IMG/VR virus record: IMGVR_UViG_3300005582_000102
Span: 1 to 23,964 of that record
Length of the DNA: 23,964 bases
Source: a virus
Strand: one strand, 5' to 3'
Shown piece by piece: positions 11,504 to 19,427 of the stretch (position 1 is its first letter; each line of letters starts with the position of its first letter). The translations under genes and the position numbers were made by a program. The notes below the pieces were generated by a model, which saw only the letters and a program-made list of their open reading frames with translations, was not told the origin of the DNA and searched no databases.

Positions 11504-12254
11504 TCCACATTATCACTTCCATCTTACCATCGAGGTGTTCGACTACGGCGCTACAGGTCTCGCACCAGTCGCCACAGTTTATATATGTAATCCCGCTGAT
11601 GTCTCTTATATTTGGATGATGAATATGTCCACAGATTATTCCATCTACACCCTTGCTTTTTGCGTAGGATGTTAAGTTCTCCTCATAATCACCTATAAAG
11701 TTAACTGCTTCCTTTACTTTATACTTAGCCCAAGCGCTAAGAGACCAATACGGTCTGCCTAGAATGGTTCTAAGTTTCGATAGTAGAATGTTGATGTCTA
11801 TAGTAACGTCGTATGCCCAACTTCCAAAGTGAGATAACCATTTCATATTATTCACTACTACGTCAAATTGATCTCCGTGCATAACTAGATATTTTTTACC
11901 ATCGACACCAATATGTATGTTCTTATCGATTAAGGATATCTCTCCAAATGATGTATCGCAGAAACTGCGTAAGAACTCGTCATGATTTCCAGGAAGATAG
12001 ACTATCTTAGTTCCCTTACGCGCCTTACGCATCAGCTTCTGTATGACGTCGTTGTGTTCTTGGGGCCAATAGAAGTTCTTGTGCATTGCCCAGCCGTCGA
12101 TGATATCTCCGACTAAGTAGACAGTATCACACTCGAATGACTTGATAAAATCTAATAAAAATCCGGATTGACTCATCTTAGTACCGAGATGAGTGTCAGA
12201 TATAAAGACGGTGCGATACCTATTCAATTTAGAATGATTCCCTATCTTGGTCAT
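11469..12254 (-). CDS. LpxH-like calcineurin-type metallophosphoesterase
   Basis: A 261-residue phosphoesterase with the complete two-metal site: SDTHLG (Asp20, His22), GDIIDGW (Asp50), GNHDEFLR (Asn90, His91), MHGDQFD (His126) and CGHIHHP (His210, His212). The combination of GDIxDxW and NHDEFLR is that of the UDP-2,3-diacylglucosamine hydrolase (LpxH) group, which makes lipid X in lipid A synthesis. Whether the phage enzyme acts on lipid A precursors or another phosphoester is open. Its start overlaps the acidic small gene by 26 bases and its end overlaps the GIY-YIG gene. Confidence 0.85.
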   Translation of the reverse strand: MTKIGNHSKLNRYRTVFISDTHLGTKMSQSGFLLDFIKSFECDTVYLVGDIIDGWAMHKNFYWPQEHNDVIQKLMRKARKGTKIVYLPGNHDEFLRSFCDTSFGEISLIDKNIHIGVDGKKYLVMHGDQFDVVVNNMKWLSHFGSWAYDVTIDINILLSKLRTILGRPYWSLSAWAKYKVKEAVNFIGDYEENLTSYAKSKGVDGIICGHIHHPNIRDISGITYINCGDWCETCSAVVEHLDGKMEVIMWNELRESMDVQQ

Positions 12255-12483
12255 CCCAATCTAGATCTTCTTCAGCCTCTTCAGCATCTTCAATACCACT
12301 CATATCTCTGAGAATCTCATCGAAGAGCGGATCAACCTTAGAGCACTCATTTAATCCGCTATAACCGGATAACTCGATGAGGTTAATTAACTCATAATAT
12401 ATATTAGTTCTCAGTCCCTCGTCATCGATATTTTCCTTTAGTAGCTCTATTACCTCCGATATACTAATAGTTTCTTTTGTCAT
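12229..12483 (-). CDS. Hypothetical acidic protein, 84 aa
   Basis: Strongly acidic, most of all near the end (GIEDAEEAEEDLDWDDQDRE). The N-terminal part TISISEVIELLKENIDDEGL looks helical. Function unknown; an acidic tail of this type can mimic nucleic acid or bind basic partners, which is speculation. AAGGA lies seven bases before the ATG and the gene lies three bases after the nuclease gene, so the two are probably co-translated. Confidence 0.65.
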   Translation of the reverse strand: MTKETISISEVIELLKENIDDEGLRTNIYYELINLIELSGYSGLNECSKVDPLFDEILRDMSGIEDAEEAEEDLDWDDQDRESF

Positions 12484-12486
12484 TGA

Positions 12487-13308
12487 TTATTCCTTACACT
12501 GCTTTTTCTTATCATCCGCGTAAGTTTTCGATAGGATGATAGGGAATTGATTTTTGTTTGTTTTGGTGTCAGGAACTGGAAATTTATATCCAGATAGTAT
12601 TTCTATAGAATTAACCGTTGTCTGATAGTGTAGAATATTAGATATTAGTCCATCCTTATGAGGCATCATAAATGCATATGAAGTCTTAGTAGTATTGTCT
12701 ATTAGAATCTTATACAAATATTGAGGAACAATTACCTTGTCACTTCCAATTGTCTTGCCACCGAGAGTATATATGTTTCCCGCATATATCGTATATGCGT
12801 GCTTTGTCTGATGCACTAGAGCTCTAGTAGCTTCTTCCAATTCCTTCCACACACCTCTATTGACAGAAGGAAGTTGTGGACTCATATTTGACATAATGAA
12901 ACTTTCTCTCATTACGTCTTCATTCCACGACATATCAGCATTATTAGCTAAATGACCTTGATCGTATCCAGATCCGGCATAATCGCTAGGAGTAGAGCGT
13001 TGATCTATTGGAAGAGAAGCATCAGCGGCGAATGAATCTTTTCTAGGTAAGCATCCAATTGCATGTTCTGGTATTAGTGTCCATGCAACCCACCTAGGAA
13101 TCTTTGCTATTGGATCGTGTTCTAGTATGTAAGCTTTACGACAGATATATGTAGGATTCTTATCCAATGTTTTTGGAATTCCAAGTGGCACCTGCTGAAT
13201 GCAGGCTGCAACCGGATAAGGAGGTGTCTGGTCTATGGCATAAGCTATAGATCCGAAAGCGCCTAAAATAAATACTATGCTATAGCGTAAAACCTTTAAA
13301 TGATTCAT
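12487..13308 (-). CDS. Exported DNA/RNA non-specific endonuclease (NUC1 type)
   Basis: A 273-residue nuclease with an N-terminal export signal: KVLRY, a hydrophobic core SIVFILGAFGSIAYA and a probable cut after AYA at 24. The beta-beta-alpha-metal core reads YDQGHLANNADM (Asp116 to His119), then NRGVWKELEEATR with Asn150, Glu158 and Arg162 at the spacing of the Serratia enzyme (Asn119, Glu127, Arg131). The usual DRGH is DQGH here. Four cysteines (36, 56, 86, 271) could form disulfides outside the cytoplasm. It should degrade DNA and RNA in the periplasm or medium. AAGGA eight bases before the ATG supports this start, inside the end of nrdB. Confidence 0.86.
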   Translation of the reverse strand: MNHLKVLRYSIVFILGAFGSIAYAIDQTPPYPVAACIQQVPLGIPKTLDKNPTYICRKAYILEHDPIAKIPRWVAWTLIPEHAIGCLPRKDSFAADASLPIDQRSTPSDYAGSGYDQGHLANNADMSWNEDVMRESFIMSNMSPQLPSVNRGVWKELEEATRALVHQTKHAYTIYAGNIYTLGGKTIGSDKVIVPQYLYKILIDNTTKTSYAFMMPHKDGLISNILHYQTTVNSIEILSGYKFPVPDTKTNKNQFPIILSKTYADDKKKQCKE

Positions 13309-14395
13309 TTGATATATCCTTTTTTACTCCGCCGCCAATGTACGAAGATATTTCTGTTTCTTGCGGAGCTACCTGAACTTCAGAACCGCTGATCCACTTA
13401 ACGGTCCAAGGGAGTGGATTACTGCCAGTCCTATATATAGGAGTTAAACCGACAGCAGTCATTCTCTTATTGCAGATCCACTCGACGTACTCATTGAGTA
13501 GGTGCTCGTTTAATCCAATCATAGATCCATCTGCAAATAGATAGTGAGCCCAAGCTTTTTCCTGCTCAGCTGCATCTCTAAACATCTTAATGCACTCTTC
13601 TCTTGTCTCTTCTTTAATTCTTGCAAAATCAGAATCATCAGTTGGCAACACTTTAAGCAGCTGTTGAGTGCCAGCGAGGTGAAGGTTCTCATCGCGAGCG
13701 ATCAACTTGATGATCTTGGCATTGCCCTCCATCTTCTTTACCTCAGCGAACGCCCAAGAGCAAGCAAAACTAACATAGAAGCGAACACCTTCAAGGATAT
13801 TAACCGACATGAGTGTAAGCCACAAAGCTTTCTTATGACGATATCTATCAGTCCAGTCGTTGTAACCGGCATCTACTCTATACCCATTCAAGCTATGAAA
13901 TTCATTCATCATGATCAAGTTATCGTAGTACTTGCTGATGTCACCAGCGCAGTCTACGATTTCCTTCATGTCCATCATTCCATCAAATATAATCGACGGG
14001 TCAGAGTATACGTTCCTAATGATGTGAGTGTAACTTCGTGAGTGGATAGATTCGCTGAATGCCCAGGTAAGGATCCAATTCTCCAACTCAGGAAGTGAGC
14101 AGATGGGACTGAATGCTGCAGTTGGCGCGCGTCCTTGAACGGAGTCGAGAAGGATCTGTCGCTTGAGATTGGATGTGAAGATATGTTGCTCATGTTTGGT
14201 TAGTGCCTTAAAATCCTTAGCATCTCTATATACATCTATTTCTTCTGGGCGCCAAAAGAAACCGAGCTGAGATTGTGTTAGCTTCTCGAGGAATGGATAC
14301 TTCTGCTTATCGTAACGAGCGATCGTTACTGGATCATCAAAGAATGCCCAGGCTTTCATCGGGTCTTTGTGATTAGTTATGTCGAATACACTCAT
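13280..14395 (-). CDS. nrdB: Ribonucleotide reductase class Ia, small subunit
   Basis: A 371-residue beta subunit that holds the di-iron/tyrosyl radical. Asp84, Glu115, His118 and the radical Tyr122 (SESIHSRSYTH) fall at the same numbers as in Escherichia coli NrdB, and Glu202, Glu236 and His239 (ARDENLH) complete the iron site, so the protein looks fully active. It pairs with NrdA encoded upstream, two small genes away. The C-terminal tail ESFKGFTL is probably the NrdA-binding end. GGGAG lies before the ATG; the last 29 bases also encode the start of the exported nuclease. Confidence 0.96.
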   Translation of the reverse strand: MSVFDITNHKDPMKAWAFFDDPVTIARYDKQKYPFLEKLTQSQLGFFWRPEEIDVYRDAKDFKALTKHEQHIFTSNLKRQILLDSVQGRAPTAAFSPICSLPELENWILTWAFSESIHSRSYTHIIRNVYSDPSIIFDGMMDMKEIVDCAGDISKYYDNLIMMNEFHSLNGYRVDAGYNDWTDRYRHKKALWLTLMSVNILEGVRFYVSFACSWAFAEVKKMEGNAKIIKLIARDENLHLAGTQQLLKVLPTDDSDFARIKEETREECIKMFRDAAEQEKAWAHYLFADGSMIGLNEHLLNEYVEWICNKRMTAVGLTPIYRTGSNPLPWTVKWISGSEVQVAPQETEISSYIGGGVKKDISNESFKGFTL

Positions 14396-14593
14396 TTACC
14401 ATCTCCCATCGTCGATAAAGATTAATACTTTTAAGAATAGAACTTTAATTACTAAGTCTAACTTTAATCCTGGATCCATGTCACTGTCAGTCTCACAATG
14501 AAAATAGAAAGGAGATTGAATCCAACTAAACGGATTCAATATAATTGTAAAGATTATGTTTGAGTTCTTGATATATTCTATTAGATTTTTCAT
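14396..14593 (-). CDS. Hypothetical protein between nrdA and nrdB, 65 aa
   Basis: Begins MKNLIEYIKNSNIIFTIILN and has a hydrophobic, aromatic character (NPFSWIQSPFYFHCE) with a motif DMDPGLKLDLVIKVLFLKVL; similar small proteins occur in T4-like cyanophages, function unknown. The segments are too short or broken to call a clear membrane span. The ATG overlaps the previous stop (ATGA) and its stop abuts nrdB, so it is translated as part of the nrd operon. Confidence 0.68.
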   Translation of the reverse strand: MKNLIEYIKNSNIIFTIILNPFSWIQSPFYFHCETDSDMDPGLKLDLVIKVLFLKVLIFIDDGRW

Positions 14594-14784
14594 TTATTAA
14601 ACCGCTCCACTAGTGCAATTCTAGATTCCCTATTGTATTGATTTTCTAGTATCAAAATAGCCTTTCTAAGCATGCCTATTGCTAGTAGAACAACATCATC
14701 TGCGTTGTCTGACATCATTATCGCGGTTTCAACTGGCAACATCATCTTCGCTATCTTAATTTCCAGCTTTTCTTTGTCTGTCAT
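14590..14784 (-). CDS. Hypothetical helical protein, 64 aa
   Basis: A short, probably all-helical protein (KLEIKIAKMMLPVETAIMMS, then LLAIGMLRKAILILENQYN). No family recognised. Its ATG overlaps the nrdA stop (ATGA) and its own stop overlaps the next ATG, so expression is tied to nrdA. The location within the nrd operon may mean a helper role in nucleotide metabolism, which is inference only. Confidence 0.66.
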   Translation of the reverse strand: MTDKEKLEIKIAKMMLPVETAIMMSDNADDVVLLAIGMLRKAILILENQYNRESRIALVERFNK

Positions 14785-17075
14785 ATCTTACAACTTTCAC
14801 AGTCCTCATCATCTATTGCACCTAATGCTAGTTCTTGATGAACATCGATTTCACCAGCACCATCGTTTGTATTGAAGTAGTACAGCTGCTTTCCTCCATA
14901 CTTATAGAACATTAGGAGGTGTTGCAGCATAGTAGACATAGGAATTTGCTCTTCTTTGTAAAATTTTGGATTATAGGAAGTATTTACTGAAATTCCTTGA
15001 TCAATAAACTTTTGGAGGACAGACACGATCTTAATGTATCCTTCTGGAGAAACCTGGGACCAAAGTAAATCGTACTTATTCTTAAGGCGCCTGACTTCTG
15101 GGACGACTTGCTTGAGAACGCCGTCCTTACTTTGCTTAACAGAGACGAGACTCCGAGGAGGTTCAATGCCGTTTGTCGAGTTTGAAATCTGAGCGGAGGT
15201 TTCCGCTGGCATGAGTGCCATGAGAGTGGAGTTTCTAATTCCATAATGCTTAGCCCTTTCTCGAAGAATATCCCAATCCAATTTATAGTTAGGTGCTACT
15301 AGCTCGTCTACTTCTTTTTTATAGGTGTCGATCGGCATGATACCTTGGGAGTACTTAGTCTCGTTAGACTTGGAAGGAGCTCCTGTTTCAGCCGCCCTGT
15401 CGATAGAGGCTTTAATGAGATAGTAAGACCAAGCTTCGGTATATTCATGCAGTTTATCTAGTCCTTCACTGTCTATATTTTGATAATCGAGATCATTGCG
15501 AGCTAGCCAGTATGCGAGATTAATGATGCCTACGCCGAGAGGTCGACGAGCCATAGTAGAGTTTTTTGCTGCTAGCACAGGATAATCTTGGTAGTCGAGA
15601 AGCTCGTCTAGTGCTCGAACGATGAGGGTGCACGGTCGCTCGAAGTCTGATGGATCCTTTATCTTACCCCAATTAATAGCAGCTAGAGTGCACAGAGATA
15701 TTTCACCATTTGGATCATTTAAGTCGGATAGCGGCTTAGTAGGAAGAGTAATCTCTGTGCATAGATTACTCATGCGAATTGGTGCTAGTTCTTTAATGAA
15801 AGAGCCATGATCATTTGCGTGATCAACATTCTGCAGGTATATGCGCCCGGTATCCTTACGCTCTTGCATAAATGCAGAGAATAATTCAGTAGCAGATATT
15901 ACTTTCTTTCTAATCTTAGTAGATCGCTCATACTTTTCGTATAATTCTCTAAATTTGTCGACGTCAATGAAGAACGCATCGTAGAGGTCAGGTACATCAC
16001 TAGGACTAAAAAGAGTAATATTACCGCCTTGAAGAAGACGCTCATACATGACTTTATTAAACTGTACCCCGTAGTCGAGATGTCTGACACGATTATCCTC
16101 CGTTCCCTTGTTATTTTTTAGTACGAGTAGGTCTTCTACTTCCAGATGCCACACTGGATAGTAAAGAGTAGCAGCGCCACCTCGTACACCTCCTTGGCTG
16201 CAGCTCTTAACTGCTGACTGAAAGTGCTTATAGAACGGTATAACGCCAGTATGAGACGCATCGCCACTACGAATAGGACTGCCGACAGCGCGAATACGAC
16301 CGGCACCAATGCCAATACCAGCTTTTTGGGAAACGTACTTAACAATGGCTGAAGCTGTTGCATTAATGGAGTCCAGCGAATCTTCTGTTTCAATAAGAAC
16401 ACACGAAGAGAATTGCTTCTGAGGAGTACGAAGACCCGCCATGATCGGAGTAGGGAGCGATATCTCAAAGCTAGATGTTGAATCATAAAATTCTCTCACC
16501 CATTTAAGTCTGTCTTCCTTATAATTACGAAATAGTACCATGCCAATAAGCATGTAAGCCATCTGAGGAGTCTCGTAGTACTTACCGGTAACTCTGTTTT
16601 TTACCAGATACTTACCCCTAAGCTGTTCCATGCCAGCATATGTAAGAGTGAAATCTCGCTTATGGTCAATATACCCATTAAGTAGTCCAAGGTCTGCTGG
16701 TCCGTACCATGATAGGATCTCAGAGTCGTAATATCCTGCATCAACAACAGATCTAATATGAGTAACAAGATCAGATGGATTGAAATTTCCATAAACTTCT
16801 TTTCTTAAGTTATAATTGATAAGTCTACCAGCAACATACTGATAATTAGGAGCATCCTCGCTTATGAGGTCTGCAGCTGCCTTGATGAGTGTTTCCTGTA
16901 TATTCTGAGTCTTAATTCCGCTATAGAATTGTATCGAAGAATTGATCTCGATCTGCGACTCAGAAACACCGGTAATCCCGTCGCAAGCCCATGCTACTAC
17001 CTTGTGAAATTTATTAAGATCTAGTACTTCCTTAGTACCATCTCTCTTCGTTACCGTCGTAGCACTCGCTATCAT
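14781..17075 (-). CDS. nrdA: Ribonucleotide reductase class Ia, large subunit
   Basis: A 764-residue alpha subunit that reduces ribonucleoside diphosphates. Catalytic Cys225, Asn437, Cys439, Glu441 and Cys462 fall at the Escherichia coli numbers; the paired tyrosines of the radical path are in KQLYYFN near the end. The N-terminal VTKRDGTKEVLDLNKFHKVV is an ATP-cone, so allosteric on/off control may be kept. The C-terminal redox pair is CESC (759 and 762), a CxxC instead of the CX4C of Escherichia coli. AGGAG lies eight bases before the ATG, and a TGTAC promoter serves this gene and the run to nrdB. Confidence 0.97.
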   Translation of the reverse strand: MIASATTVTKRDGTKEVLDLNKFHKVVAWACDGITGVSESQIEINSSIQFYSGIKTQNIQETLIKAAADLISEDAPNYQYVAGRLINYNLRKEVYGNFNPSDLVTHIRSVVDAGYYDSEILSWYGPADLGLLNGYIDHKRDFTLTYAGMEQLRGKYLVKNRVTGKYYETPQMAYMLIGMVLFRNYKEDRLKWVREFYDSTSSFEISLPTPIMAGLRTPQKQFSSCVLIETEDSLDSINATASAIVKYVSQKAGIGIGAGRIRAVGSPIRSGDASHTGVIPFYKHFQSAVKSCSQGGVRGGAATLYYPVWHLEVEDLLVLKNNKGTEDNRVRHLDYGVQFNKVMYERLLQGGNITLFSPSDVPDLYDAFFIDVDKFRELYEKYERSTKIRKKVISATELFSAFMQERKDTGRIYLQNVDHANDHGSFIKELAPIRMSNLCTEITLPTKPLSDLNDPNGEISLCTLAAINWGKIKDPSDFERPCTLIVRALDELLDYQDYPVLAAKNSTMARRPLGVGIINLAYWLARNDLDYQNIDSEGLDKLHEYTEAWSYYLIKASIDRAAETGAPSKSNETKYSQGIMPIDTYKKEVDELVAPNYKLDWDILRERAKHYGIRNSTLMALMPAETSAQISNSTNGIEPPRSLVSVKQSKDGVLKQVVPEVRRLKNKYDLLWSQVSPEGYIKIVSVLQKFIDQGISVNTSYNPKFYKEEQIPMSTMLQHLLMFYKYGGKQLYYFNTNDGAGEIDVHQELALGAIDDEDCESCKI

Positions 17076-17097
17076 TTATTAGCTCCTTTATTATTAT

Positions 17098-17124
17098 AGT
17101 ATATTATATTTTTAATTAAGTACA
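17098..17124 (-). promoter_or_regulatory. Phage promoter, TGTAC-N16-TATACT, for nrdA
   Basis: TGTACTTAATT matches the cassette promoters exactly; TATACTATAATAAT follows after 16 bases, so a hexamer at 18 bases reads TACTAT. The TGTAC begins a few bases after the thyX stop. The very AT-rich -10 region suggests a strong promoter for the nrd genes. Confidence 0.65.
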
Positions 17125-17129
17125 TTAAA

Positions 17130-17795
17130 TTATTCGGTAACTATGTTTAGGCTATCCCTTAGCGATGGAAACTCGGTTGTTATTTGGTACCATGCGTCCC
17201 TCGCTACTTCTCTATGCTCCTTCTGCGTGCCAATACCCATGCGTAGCTCACAATAGTGCACCCAACTTCTAAGAGAACCAGTCATATAAAGACGGGAACA
17301 AGTAAGACCTTCTGGAAGAACTGCACGAGCTTGTTCTTTCGCAATACCATTGTCAATCGCCCAAGAATATACATGCTTAGCCTGTACTATTAGGTGTGAT
17401 TGTTTAAATTGCCATTCTGTCTCTAGTTTCTTATCATCTGTTTCTATAGAGTTCTGCCTATTCTTGTTATCTTGTAAACGTGCTTTACGAGTTTCGAAGC
17501 CCATGTCTGCTGTTGGATCAGCATATCGCTGACTGAATTCTTGAAAAGAGAAAGAGCGGTGCCTAAGAATCTGGCGAGCGATATCCCGCGTTGTATTGAT
17601 TTCCATGACTATGTGCACCATCTCAAACGGAGACCAGTGCTTGTGCTTCATTAAGTATTTTAGCAACCTCTGCGAAGTGTCTTTATTATTTTGATTTAAT
17701 GGATTAGACACCCTAGCTACATATGCAACAAAGTCATCTACACTCATCGTAGAATCAATGGGCCTCGTCACTGCAATTATCTTAGAACTATTCAT
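17130..17795 (-). CDS. thyX: Flavin-dependent thymidylate synthase
   Basis: A 221-residue ThyX that makes dTMP from dUMP with FAD, NADPH and methylene-tetrahydrofolate. The signature RHRx7S is present as RHRSFSFQEFS (78-88). The fold pattern HKHWSPFEMVHIVMEI (51-66) and AVLPEGLTCSRLYMTGSLRS further on are also typical. It forms a unit with primase (ATGA overlap) and lies upstream of nrdA, so thymidylate and deoxynucleotide supply are adjacent. Confidence 0.96.
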   Translation of the reverse strand: MNSSKIIAVTRPIDSTMSVDDFVAYVARVSNPLNQNNKDTSQRLLKYLMKHKHWSPFEMVHIVMEINTTRDIARQILRHRSFSFQEFSQRYADPTADMGFETRKARLQDNKNRQNSIETDDKKLETEWQFKQSHLIVQAKHVYSWAIDNGIAKEQARAVLPEGLTCSRLYMTGSLRSWVHYCELRMGIGTQKEHREVARDAWYQITTEFPSLRDSLNIVTE

Positions 17796-18817
17796 ATTTT
17801 ACTCCATGATGTGAGGGCCATCTTCGCTGCTAAATCTTTGTAAGTGTTCTGATCAACTATATATCTTATAAATTCCGAACTCAGGCCAGCTTTTATCATA
17901 TCATTAACATCTTTGTGCTGCATACTATCTGGCCATATGCAGCAGTTAAACCCATTCATTATCGCACGATCAATCTTTTTTACAGTATCCTTAGATCTTG
18001 GCTCGTTGTCGTACACAATGACTGCATTCTTTTTGAGATGACTAGGCAGAACGGATATAATATCACCGCCAGCACTAGCGATACTATTAGGCACAAACAT
18101 GCTATCGATAGGACCTTCAAAAACATAAAACTTATTGTCGTAGTTGACTGTGTCGAGTCCATATATCTTTTCTACGCTGTCGTCCGTTACTATGGTTATA
18201 TACTTTAGGCTACTCTTAGGATCCAAACTCCTTCCCTGCAGAGCATGAATTTTCTTTTCTTTATTGATAAATGGTATCAGTAGTCGAGTTTCGTCCCTCT
18301 TCAAAGATTCCTCAGAGAATTTATTAGGTATGACACCATTTATATATGCATAGAAATTGGGACACAGGAATAGCTTGGCGTGATACGGGTTAGGTATCTG
18401 CCGACTAACTACGTACTTCTTAATTGGATGATCTGGAGATAGCTGACTTACCTTCTTCAGGCCTTTAAGGATTCCCTCTGTCTGAAATACTGGCTTCTTC
18501 ATCTTGTTGACGAAGTTCTCGAGGTCTATCTGCTCAGGAGTCTTGTTATTCTGGAGTTTTTCCATGTTGTACTCATTGTACAACTGCTGATCGATCATCT
18601 TAATGAAATTAGGGACACCCATTGATACACTGCAATTGAAGCAGTGAAACATACTTTTTCCCTGATTCTCATATATCCAAGCTCGAGCCTTATACTTGTT
18701 AGTGGCCGAGTCCCCGCATACAGGGCAACGGAAGTTGAATTTTCCTGATGATTTCCTAGTAAATCTATCCAATCGACCAGATAACAGACTTACGTACTTT
18801 TGTTCTAGCCAATTCAT
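17792..18817 (-). CDS. 61: DNA primase, T4 gp61 type
   Basis: A 341-residue primase that makes RNA primers for lagging-strand synthesis together with a helicase. The N-terminal zinc site is CPVC (31-34) with FHCFNC (57-62), followed by a linker and a TOPRIM domain: YVFEGPIDS (231-239, Glu234), VIVYDNE (266-272, Asp270) and QHKDVNDMI (300-308). The size equals that of T4 gp61 (342). GGAG lies eight bases before the ATG, and the gene has its own promoter. The stop overlaps thyX. The partner helicase (gp41) is not in the window. Confidence 0.92.
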   Translation of the reverse strand: MNWLEQKYVSLLSGRLDRFTRKSSGKFNFRCPVCGDSATNKYKARAWIYENQGKSMFHCFNCSVSMGVPNFIKMIDQQLYNEYNMEKLQNNKTPEQIDLENFVNKMKKPVFQTEGILKGLKKVSQLSPDHPIKKYVVSRQIPNPYHAKLFLCPNFYAYINGVIPNKFSEESLKRDETRLLIPFINKEKKIHALQGRSLDPKSSLKYITIVTDDSVEKIYGLDTVNYDNKFYVFEGPIDSMFVPNSIASAGGDIISVLPSHLKKNAVIVYDNEPRSKDTVKKIDRAIMNGFNCCIWPDSMQHKDVNDMIKAGLSSEFIRYIVDQNTYKDLAAKMALTSWSKI

Positions 18818-18843
18818 GTACTATTCTCCAATGCATAAAATCT

Positions 18844-18871
18844 ATTATACACTAATTGGATAAAATGTACA
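18844..18871 (-). promoter_or_regulatory. Phage promoter, TGTAC-N17-TATAAT, for primase
   Basis: TAAAATAGGCATGTAC is followed after 17 bases by a consensus TATAAT. The upstream element begins at the TAA stop of the coiled-coil gene. It drives primase and thyX and marks the border between the replication side and the late side of the window. Confidence 0.7.
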
Positions 18872-18879
18872 TGCCTATT

Positions 18880-19284
18880 TTACATAGATGATCCAAGCCA
18901 GTAGTTAATTGCATAGGTTAGTAGCCATACACCGACCATGCCTGCACCAACTGACGTCCAGACGAATTTCTCAAGCTTTGATATCTTTATGGACATTTCC
19001 ATGTGCTGGGCTGATGTGTCTACTCGCATTTTTTGAAGTTCTTCTAGTATTCTATTGTCTTGATCTCTCATCGTATTATAAACCGAATCGATTTGCCCAT
19101 CTATCTGTGCTCTTCTTTTTTCTATAATTTCTTCTATATAATCGTGCTGCTTGTCGTGTTGCATTAGTCTCTGCTCGTGAACTGCTAACATACTCTTTAG
19201 ATCTACAGATACTTCAGTTAGTCTTTGAAGCCATGCATCCATCTTATCGATGCGCTGCATCGCATAGTCAACATCCGCGTTCAT
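18880..19284 (-). CDS. Coiled-coil protein with C-terminal membrane anchor (XhlA-like layout)
   Basis: 134 residues: a long heptad-type helix (about 8-104; QRIDKMDAWLQRLTEVSVDL and so on) and then one hydrophobic span FVWTSVGAGMVGVWLLTYAI (107-126) near the C-terminus. This resembles XhlA-type haemolysin enhancer proteins of phage lysis cassettes, and similar proteins occur in T4-like cyanophages. It could act in lysis or anchor something to the inner membrane; no holin or endolysin is in the window to support either. The start overlaps the preceding stop (ATGA). Confidence 0.7.
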   Translation of the reverse strand: MNADVDYAMQRIDKMDAWLQRLTEVSVDLKSMLAVHEQRLMQHDKQHDYIEEIIEKRRAQIDGQIDSVYNTMRDQDNRILEELQKMRVDTSAQHMEMSIKISKLEKFVWTSVGAGMVGVWLLTYAINYWLGSSM

Positions 19285-19427
19285 ACTGGAATCTTTCTCT
19301 TGATCATAGGAGTTATATCCCTGAGTTTCTTTTTTTTCTTTCCCAGTAAGGGATCATAGGTGTCTATCGCCCCAGTGCTCGGAGTAGAGCTCGATGATCC
19401 CATTGAATTTGTCGCAATATCTGACAT
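19281..19427 (-). CDS. Small Ser/Thr-rich then basic protein, 48 aa
   Basis: A complete 48-codon gene: MSDIATNSMGSSSSTPSTGA, then IDTYDPLLGKKKKKLRDITP and a basic end. The evidence is AAGGA seven bases before the ATG, a TAATG overlap with the upstream gene and an ATGA overlap with the downstream gene; it fills the gap exactly. A flexible serine-rich head and a lysine-rich tail suggest an adaptor or a virion/membrane-associated peptide, but nothing specific is recognised. Confidence 0.72.
   Translation of the reverse strand: MSDIATNSMGSSSSTPSTGAIDTYDPLLGKKKKKLRDITPMIKRKIPV

Noticed and set aside
13544-14041. A 165-codon open frame on the plus strand
   Set aside because: It lies wholly within nrdB, whose iron ligands and radical tyrosine are all present in the minus frame.
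16136-16486. A 116-codon frame on the minus strand inside nrdA
   Set aside because: It is out of frame with nrdA, which is unbroken with all catalytic residues, and has no ribosome site.
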